This document shows, piece by piece, positions 58,483 through 64,000 of a stretch of DNA of 64,000 nt. A program made the position numbers and the translations under genes. Within the stretch, counting starts at the first letter, position 1. Each line of letters starts with the position of its first letter. The stretch covers positions 1 to 64,000 of the forward strand of contig CAPXSA010000008.1 of NCBI GenBank assembly GCA_948735595.1. The letters run 5' to 3'. Origin of the DNA: an uncultured Clostridia bacterium. GTDB taxonomy: Bacteria; Bacillota; Clostridia; TANB77; CAG-508. The notes under the pieces are model-generated. The model was given only the letters and a program-made list of their open reading frames with translations. It did no database searches and had not been told where the DNA came from.

Positions 58483-59763
58483 ATGGAAAGAAAAAAGAAT
58501 ACAGGAAAAAATGTAGTACTCATTGCATCAATAATCTTACTAATAGCAGTTATTGCTTTAGTAGTACTAAAAATATCTCCAAATACTAAGGAAACAATAG
58601 GAACAGCAAGTAGCAAGCAAGAAAATAAAATAGAACCAGAAAAGCCTAAAGAAGAAACAACAAGTGCTTCCCTAATTATGGTGGGGGATAATCTAGTACA
58701 TAGTAGTATTTATAAAGAAGCACATAGAAATGCAAACAATAAAGGATATGACTTTAAGCCAATGCTTAGATTAATTAAAGAAAAAGTTAAGAACTATGAT
58801 ATTGCCTACTATAACCAAGAAACTATTTTAGGTGGAAGCAAAATGGGATTATCTGATTACCCCTGTTTTAACTCACCTTATGAAGCAGGTGGAAATATGC
58901 TAGATGCAGGATTTAATCTAGTTAGTACAGCAAGCAATCACACCATGGATAGAGGAGAACAAGCTATTTTGAATTCAAGAGCTTATTGGGATAAGCAAAA
59001 AGATGTATTAGCAGTAGGAAGCTATCAATCTTTTGAACAAAGAGATGAACTGCAAATTAGACAAGCAAATGGAATTACTTATACTATGCTAAATTATACT
59101 TATGGAACGAATGGGATACCAGTACCTGAAGGAAAAGAATATCTAGTAAATGTATGGCCAACAGATTTATCCATTAATGATCCAAAAAGAGATACGAAAT
59201 ATCAAGCATATAAAGAGAAAGTAAAAGAAGATATTAAAAGGGTAAGAGAAAAAGTAGATGTATTAATTGTAGCAATGCATTGTGGAATAGAATATACAAA
59301 AGAGCCATCTGCTTATCAAAAGGATGAAGCCGAGTTTTTGGCAGAGCAAGGGGTAGACTTAGTGATTGGAACACATCCTCATGTATTAGAACCAGTAGAA
59401 TGGATAGATGATACATTAGTATTCTATTCTTTAGGAAATTTCATTTCAGCACAATATCAAGATGAGAATTATAACAAAACAGTAGGATTAATGAGCTCTT
59501 TAAGAATAACGAAAACAACAAAGGATGGAAAAAGTTCTATCAAAATAGATAATGTAGAAAATGAATTCATCTATACGTACTATAACCAAGCTACATGGAG
59601 TAATTTTAGAGTAATACCATTTAGTCATAAAGATATAGTGAAATATTTGCCAGGCTATCAAAAAGTACATGAAAGATATAAAGAGATAGTACAAATGTAT
59701 GATAAAGATATGGTAGTAGTACCAGCTTATTCAGAAAATGTCGCACATGGGGATGCTAGTTAA
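58483..59763 (+). CDS. CapA-family (PGA_cap) metallophosphatase-like surface protein
   Basis: A 426-residue protein. An N-terminal membrane anchor (about 8-28) is followed by a CapA domain: LIMVGDNLVHSSIY, NQETILGG, STASNHTMDRG, VAMHCGIEYTKEPS and VIGTHPHVLEPVEW. CapA-type proteins take part in poly-gamma-glutamate or other surface polymer synthesis, probably as metal-dependent enzymes. The last codons lie in a REP-like palindrome. Confidence 0.92.
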   Translation: MERKKNTGKNVVLIASIILLIAVIALVVLKISPNTKETIGTASSKQENKIEPEKPKEETTSASLIMVGDNLVHSSIYKEAHRNANNKGYDFKPMLRLIKEKVKNYDIAYYNQETILGGSKMGLSDYPCFNSPYEAGGNMLDAGFNLVSTASNHTMDRGEQAILNSRAYWDKQKDVLAVGSYQSFEQRDELQIRQANGITYTMLNYTYGTNGIPVPEGKEYLVNVWPTDLSINDPKRDTKYQAYKEKVKEDIKRVREKVDVLIVAMHCGIEYTKEPSAYQKDEAEFLAEQGVDLVIGTHPHVLEPVEWIDDTLVFYSLGNFISAQYQDENYNKTVGLMSSLRITKTTKDGKSSIKIDNVENEFIYTYYNQATWSNFRVIPFSHKDIVKYLPGYQKVHERYKEIVQMYDKDMVVVPAYSENVAHGDAS

Positions 59764-59790
59764 GTGCGACATGTGTCCCCAAGTACGACA
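59739..59790 (-). repeat. REP-like palindromic element at the end of the capA-like gene
   Basis: TGTCGCAC (59739-59746) and GTGCGACA (59764-59771) are inverted arms. On the minus strand the element reads TGTCGTACTTGGGGACACA, parallel in layout to the 60718 copy TGTCAGTTTTGGGGACACA. It overlaps the last codons and the stop of the preceding gene. Confidence 0.6.
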
Positions 59791-59812
59791 ATGAAAACAG
59801 AAAGGAAAGAAT

Positions 59813-60647
59813 ATGAGTGAAGTATATTTTAAAATAGACGAAAACTTTGAACCAATTATCAAGAAAGCATTAGTGGGAAAAGACATAAAAGCAATGAATT
59901 TAATTACAACTGGTTGGACTAACATTGTATATGAAGTAGAAACAAATGAAGGAAACTATTTTTTCCGCTTCCCACGTGATGAATTTTGGTCTAGGACAAT
60001 TGTAAAAGACAGTGAATTTGCACGGATATATTTATCAAAAAACTACTTTTGATACTTGCCAGTTAGAATTAAAAAGAGATGAGGGTAGACCTTTTAGCAT
60101 GCACAAAAAGATTATAGGTACTCCTCTTGCTGAGAAAATAGAACAATTATCAGAAGAAGAAATTGCACAAGTATCAGAAGATATCGCAAAATTTATGGCT
60201 GAATTACATCAGTTAGATTTCCAAAAAGAAAAGATTTTTACAATTAATGATATTGGTTTAAATTTATCAGAGTTTTTAGATGAGTTATTAACAAAACATG
60301 TAAGCAAAGAAGATAGGGCATTTTGGAAATTTGCAGATACTGTAGAAAAGCCAGAATGTTTAGTACATGGAGATTTAAACTTAAGTAATGTCTTATTAGA
60401 TAATAGCAATAAAGTAACTGCTATTATTGATTTTGGATTTGCAGGTTATGGAAATATTTATGATGATGTAGCTAGAATTCTTAGCAGGAATTGTCCAAAG
60501 AATTTTAAACAAGAAATTATTCGTAACTATGAAAAATATGCTCAAACAAAACTTGATGTAGAAAAATTAGAAGACAAAATTACAGAATGGATTAATATTG
60601 ACCAAGGATATATTAATTACATGAGAGGAATAGGGATTTATGAATAA
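59813..60647 (+). CDS. Aminoglycoside/choline-kinase-like phosphotransferase, split by a +1 shift at CGG
   Basis: Two frames join to about 277 residues. Frame A ends KDSEFA; the in-frame CGG (60023-60025) follows. Skipping the C gives GYIYQKTTFDTCQLELK and RPFSMHKKIIGTPL. The APH catalytic loop VHGDLNLSNVLL and metal site IIDFGFAGYGNIYDD are in the second frame; the ATP-binding lobe is in the first. Members phosphorylate small molecules; resistance is not implied. SD AAAGGAAAG. Confidence 0.87.
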
Positions 60648-60650
60648 TGG

Positions 60651-60744
60651 CAGTTTGGGGACGTTCTTTAAAACTGACAAAAGTGTCAGTTTAACCTACG
60701 TCCCTAAAGTGACAAAAGTGTCAGTTTTGGGGACACACCTTGAA
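60651..60744 (+). repeat. REP-like tandem palindrome before polA
   Basis: Outer arms GGGACGT (60658-60664) and ACGTCCC (60698-60704) enclose a perfect hairpin AAACTGACA-AAAG-TGTCAGTTT (60671-60692). A second overlapping palindrome uses GTCCC (60700-60704), TGACA-AAAG-TGTCA and GGGAC (60730-60734). The layout is that of REP/BIME elements that RAYT-type transposases mobilise; no transposase is in view. Confidence 0.75.
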
Positions 60745-60754
60745 GGAGGAAACA

Positions 60755-63487
60755 ATGGAAAAAATAGTCTTAATTGATGGAAACAGTATTTTAAATAGAG
60801 CTTTTTATGGAATAATGGGTTCTAAAATGTTAATGACACCAGATGGTAAATATACCAATGCCATTTATGGTTTTTTGGCAATTCTATTTAAGGTATTAGA
60901 GGATATAAAGCCAGAATATCTTATGGTTGCTTTTGATTTAAAAGCTCCTACAGCAAGACATAAGATGTATGAGGGATATAAAGCAAATCGTAAAGGAATG
61001 CCAAACGAATTAGCAGAACAAATGCCAATTTTAAAAGATATCTTAAGGTCTATGAATATTGCCATTGTTGAAATGGAAGGCTATGAGGCAGATGATATTT
61101 TAGGAACAATAGCTAAAAAAGCAGAGAAAAAAAGACTAGATGTTACCATTGTTTCAGGAGATAGAGATACTTTCCAATTAACTTCTAATCATATTAAAGT
61201 TCGTATTCCACATACTAAAATGGGGAAAACAGAAGTAGATGTGTTTGATGAAGAGGCTATTTTAGAAAAATATGGTATTATGCCTAAACAACTAATAGAA
61301 GTAAAAGGTTTACAAGGTGATACTTCTGATAATATTCCAGGGGTTCCAGGAATTGGAGAAAAGACAGCTTTAGAATTAATTCAAAAATATCATTCTATTG
61401 CTAATCTATATTTAGAAATAGAAAGAGATAAGGCGGACTTAAAACCAAAGACAAAAGAAAAGTTAGTGACAAATAGAGAATTAGCAGAACTTTCAAGAAC
61501 TTTAGGAACGATAAATACAGAAGTACCAATTGAAGAAAAGGTAGAAGATTTTAAAAGACAAGAATGGAATGAAGAAGAGGTATATGCCAAATTTAAAGAA
61601 TTAAATTTTAATCGTTTTATTGAACGTTTTGGACTACAAAGTAAGCCAGAAATGCCACAAGATATTAACGAATTATTTACAATAGAAACTCTTAGTTTAG
61701 AAGATGCTTCAAAGATACAAAAACTAGTAGAAGCTATAAAACAAGAAGGAAAGCTGATATATTTCTTACAAAAAGAAAAAGCAGAAAGACAAGAAACTTT
61801 AGCAGTTATTCCTAAAAAAATGACTACTCTTTATATGATAATATCTCAAACAGTTTATGAAATTCCAATGAATAATGTAGAGTTATTTGTTCAAAATTTT
61901 AAAGAAGTTTTAGAAGATAACTCAGTAAAAAAATATAGTTATGGTATGAAAGAAGATATTGTTTTATGGAGAGAGTTAGGAATTGATTTAAACGGAATTT
62001 ATTTCGATAGTGAAATTGCTGGATATTTATTAAATTCTAGTATTAGTCATTATACTTTAGAAGAACTTGCAAATCAATATTTAAAAATGGACCTTACGGG
62101 CTATTTAGAAGCAATGGGAATGAAACAAGAGCAAGAAAAGCAAATGACTTTATTTGCTCAAGAAACAGATACTAGTTTAGATTTTGAGAGATACCAAAAT
62201 GCAATGTATGTATATACTATTGCAAAATTACAAGAAATGATGTTACCAAAATTAGAAGAGACAAATGCAACAGAGTTATTTCAAAATATTGAGATGCCAT
62301 TGGCAAAAGTTTTAGCCAATATGCAATATGAAGGTATTTATTTAGACAAGGAAGAATTAATTAGTTTTGGTGACAAATTAAAAGAACAAATAGAGACTTT
62401 GAAACAAGAGATATATAACCTAAGTGGAGAAGAGTTTAATGTTAATTCTACACAACAATTAGGTATTGTATTGTTTGAAAAATTAAAATTGCCAGTATAC
62501 AAGAAAACTAAAAAAGGATATTCAACAGATGGAGATGTTTTGGAAAAGTTACGCCCAGAGCACCCAATTATTGAGAAATTATTGGAATATCGTAGTCTTG
62601 TAAAACTTAATTCTACTTATGTAGAAGGCTTATTACCATATGTAAATCCACAAACAAATAGAATTCACTCATACTTCCATCAAACTATTACTGCTACTGG
62701 AAGAATAAGTTCAACAGAACCAAATTTGCAAAATATCCCAACTAGAGCAGAACAAGGAAAGCAAATTAGAAAAGCATTTAAAGCAGAGGAAGGCAATATT
62801 TTTATTGATGCAGATTATTCACAAATTGAACTACGTATATTAGCTCATATTTCACAAGATGAAACCATGAAACAAGCCTTTTTAAATGAGGAAGATATTC
62901 ATAGACAGGTTGCTTCTAAAGTATTTAATGTTCCACAAGAAGATGTAACCAAAGAGCAAAGAAGTGCAGCAAAAGCAGTAAACTTTGGAATTGTGTATGG
63001 TATTAGTGGTTTTGGATTAGCAGAACAGTTAGGAATTAGCCGTAAAAAAGCAGAAAACTATATTGAACAATATTTGAATAAATATGAAGGTGTAAAAGCC
63101 TTTATGAATGACATAGTAGAAGAGGCAAAAGAAAAAGGATATGTAGAGACCTTGTATCATCGTAGAAGATATATTACAGAACTTTCTTCTAGCAACTATA
63201 TGGTAAGACAGTTTGGAACAAGAGCAGCAATGAATACACCAATTCAAGGAACAGCAGCAGATATTATGAAAATTGCTATGATAAAAGTTTTTGATAGATT
63301 AAGAGAAGAAAAATTAGATGCCAAATTAATTTTGCAAATTCATGATGAGTTATTAATAGAATGTAAAGAAGAACAAAAACAGCAAGTAAAACAAATTCTA
63401 AAAGACTCTATGGAGCAAGCTGTAACATTAGATATTCCATTAGAAGTAGAAGTTTCAGAAGCAGGCAACTGGTATGAGGTAAAATAG
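60755..63487 (+). CDS. polA: DNA polymerase I
   Basis: A 910-residue protein. 5'-3' exonuclease domain (1-290): LIDGNSILNRAFYG, EADDILGTIA, SGDRDTFQL. The central 3'-5' exonuclease-like region (about 310-510) lacks the usual metal-binding DxE, as in many Gram-positives. Polymerase domain: HQTITATGRISSTEPNLQNIP, DADYSQIELRILAHI (motif A), KAVNFGIVYGISGFGLA (motif B) and ILQIHDELLIE (motif C). ATG 60755 has GGAGG 5 bases upstream; an ATG at 60740 lies inside the repeat and has no SD. Confidence 0.97.
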   Translation: MEKIVLIDGNSILNRAFYGIMGSKMLMTPDGKYTNAIYGFLAILFKVLEDIKPEYLMVAFDLKAPTARHKMYEGYKANRKGMPNELAEQMPILKDILRSMNIAIVEMEGYEADDILGTIAKKAEKKRLDVTIVSGDRDTFQLTSNHIKVRIPHTKMGKTEVDVFDEEAILEKYGIMPKQLIEVKGLQGDTSDNIPGVPGIGEKTALELIQKYHSIANLYLEIERDKADLKPKTKEKLVTNRELAELSRTLGTINTEVPIEEKVEDFKRQEWNEEEVYAKFKELNFNRFIERFGLQSKPEMPQDINELFTIETLSLEDASKIQKLVEAIKQEGKLIYFLQKEKAERQETLAVIPKKMTTLYMIISQTVYEIPMNNVELFVQNFKEVLEDNSVKKYSYGMKEDIVLWRELGIDLNGIYFDSEIAGYLLNSSISHYTLEELANQYLKMDLTGYLEAMGMKQEQEKQMTLFAQETDTSLDFERYQNAMYVYTIAKLQEMMLPKLEETNATELFQNIEMPLAKVLANMQYEGIYLDKEELISFGDKLKEQIETLKQEIYNLSGEEFNVNSTQQLGIVLFEKLKLPVYKKTKKGYSTDGDVLEKLRPEHPIIEKLLEYRSLVKLNSTYVEGLLPYVNPQTNRIHSYFHQTITATGRISSTEPNLQNIPTRAEQGKQIRKAFKAEEGNIFIDADYSQIELRILAHISQDETMKQAFLNEEDIHRQVASKVFNVPQEDVTKEQRSAAKAVNFGIVYGISGFGLAEQLGISRKKAENYIEQYLNKYEGVKAFMNDIVEEAKEKGYVETLYHRRRYITELSSSNYMVRQFGTRAAMNTPIQGTAADIMKIAMIKVFDRLREEKLDAKLILQIHDELLIECKEEQKQQVKQILKDSMEQAVTLDIPLEVEVSEAGNWYEVK

Positions 63488-63500
63488 GGAAACGAAGTTA

Positions 63501-63598
63501 ACAAATTCTAAATGACAAAGTCATTAAGAATTTGTAGCATTCGTAATAACTATACTCTACGTCAATTACATGCTACGCAGGTAATTTCCTAGAGTATA
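63501..63598 (+). ncRNA. Structured leader element, copy B (upstream of the lytic transglycosylase)
   Basis: A hairpin (63501-63516 with 63520-63535, one mismatch), the linker ATTCGTAATAA, then P1 (63551-63559 with 63590-63598), P2 (ATTAC with GTAAT) and the internal loop CGTCA opposite TTCC. Every single-stranded block matches copy A before tyrS, whereas the stems differ with compensating changes. It is in the same orientation as, and directly before, the next gene. Confidence 0.62.
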
Positions 63599-63627
63599 GA
63601 AAAACAAAGGAGAGTTTAGAAAGTCAA

Positions 63628-64000
63628 GTGAAAGTATTAAAAAGATTATTGATACTATTAATATTTATTTTTATCTTATATTTTGTTTTATTTCATTTAT
63701 TAGGCTTGGAAAACAAGATAATGAAAATAGCATATCCACAGGAATATGCCCAATATGTGACAAAATATGCTGAAGAATGTGAAGTAGACCCTTTACTAAT
63801 TTTTGCGATTATTAAAGCGGAAAGTGATTTTAATCCACAAGCCAAATCGCATAATGATGCAAAAGGACTTATGCAACTAATGGATAAAACTGCTATAGAA
63901 TTATCAAAGCAAGTAGAAGTAGATTTATATGACCCAGAAACGAATATTAGATTAGGAACCTATTATTTTTCACAATTGTTAGAAAAATATGATAATCAAG
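63628..64000 (+). CDS. Soluble lytic transglycosylase-like protein (partial)
   Basis: The open frame runs off the window. An N-terminal membrane helix (about 5-27) is followed by an SLT domain with IFAIIKAESDFNPQAKSH (catalytic Glu), GLMQLM and NIRLGTYYFSQLL. It cleaves peptidoglycan with 1,6-anhydro products. The GTG start is likely, although AGGAG is about 15 bases upstream. Probably preceded by the structured element at 63501-63598. Confidence 0.9.
   Translation, partial: MKVLKRLLILLIFIFILYFVLFHLLGLENKIMKIAYPQEYAQYVTKYAEECEVDPLLIFAIIKAESDFNPQAKSHNDAKGLMQLMDKTAIELSKQVEVDLYDPETNIRLGTYYFSQLLEKYDNQ

Noticed and set aside
9112..60025. Six frame breaks as ordinary sequencing indels
   Set aside because: All six are +1 and all at in-frame CGG; the one homopolymer break (11299-11305) looks quite different. 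Read data are still needed to be certain.
1..64000. CRISPR array, prophage or insertion sequence
   Set aside because: No regularly spaced direct repeats, integrase, capsid or transposase genes are present in the window.

Overview
The window comes from an AT-rich (roughly one-third G+C by eye) Gram-positive bacterium of the Bacillota, most likely an uncultured Clostridia-type lineage. Evidence for this is the Bacillota-type PolC, a SigH-type sigma factor, a glycyl T-box, the pyrH-frr-uppS-cdsA-rseP-polC order, single-chain GlyRS, PPDK, a Dlt system, TagF/TagG/TagH-like teichoic acid genes, and a sortase with an LPXTG substrate. Almost all genes lie on the plus strand.

Layout. 0-7 kb: an orphan GC-rich gene, rqcH, sigH, tRNA-Thr(GGT), an L,D-transpeptidase, ychF, and an LPXTG protein convergent with its sortase. 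7-17 kb: pyrH, frr, uppS, cdsA and rseP, then a small accessory insert (P-loop kinase, phosphatase, GNAT remnant) where dxr and proS often sit, then polC. 17-28 kb: a modular HTH-like repeat protein, a DnaA-box cluster, T-box plus glyQS, a SpoVB-like flippase, a structured ncRNA candidate, ppdK, a second orphan gene, a Fic protein. 28-31 kb: rpmF, a MATE-nucleotide-kinase fusion, NUDIX and HD proteins. 31-50 kb: an envelope region with two CDP-glycerol-type polymerases, a CDP-alditol-type cytidylyltransferase, a GatZ/KbaZ-like protein and a polyol dehydrogenase, then mscL, an rRNA methyltransferase, dltA-dltC-dltB-dltD, a TagGH-like exporter, YfhO, an acyltransferase and tyrS. 50-53 kb: two GC-richer single-gene cassettes (NUDIX, lipoprotein). 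53-64 kb: rpiA, a TagO-like transferase, ruvB, queH, an S51 peptidase, a HipA-like kinase, CapA, an APH-fold kinase, polA and the start of a lytic transglycosylase.

Main discovery. Six genes (cdsA, polC, fic, tagG-like permease, tagO-like transferase, APH-like kinase) are each broken into two frames. In every one the break is a +1 shift exactly at an in-frame CGG codon; skipping the C and reading GGA or GGG (Gly) restores the family sequence. In about 18,900 codons of the AT-rich genes I found no other in-frame CGG. This points to CGG acting as a +1 frameshift (or skipped-base) signal in this organism and not to random sequencing error. The counter-evidence is four GC-richer, probably foreign genes that carry five in-frame CGG codons with no shift.

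Other notable items are a pair of covarying structured 5'-leader elements (before tyrS and the lytic transglycosylase), a 0.26-kb ncRNA candidate, REP-like nested palindromes, a DnaA-box cluster that is probably not oriC, a possible CDP-hexitol branch of teichoic acid synthesis, and stop codons placed inside terminator loops.
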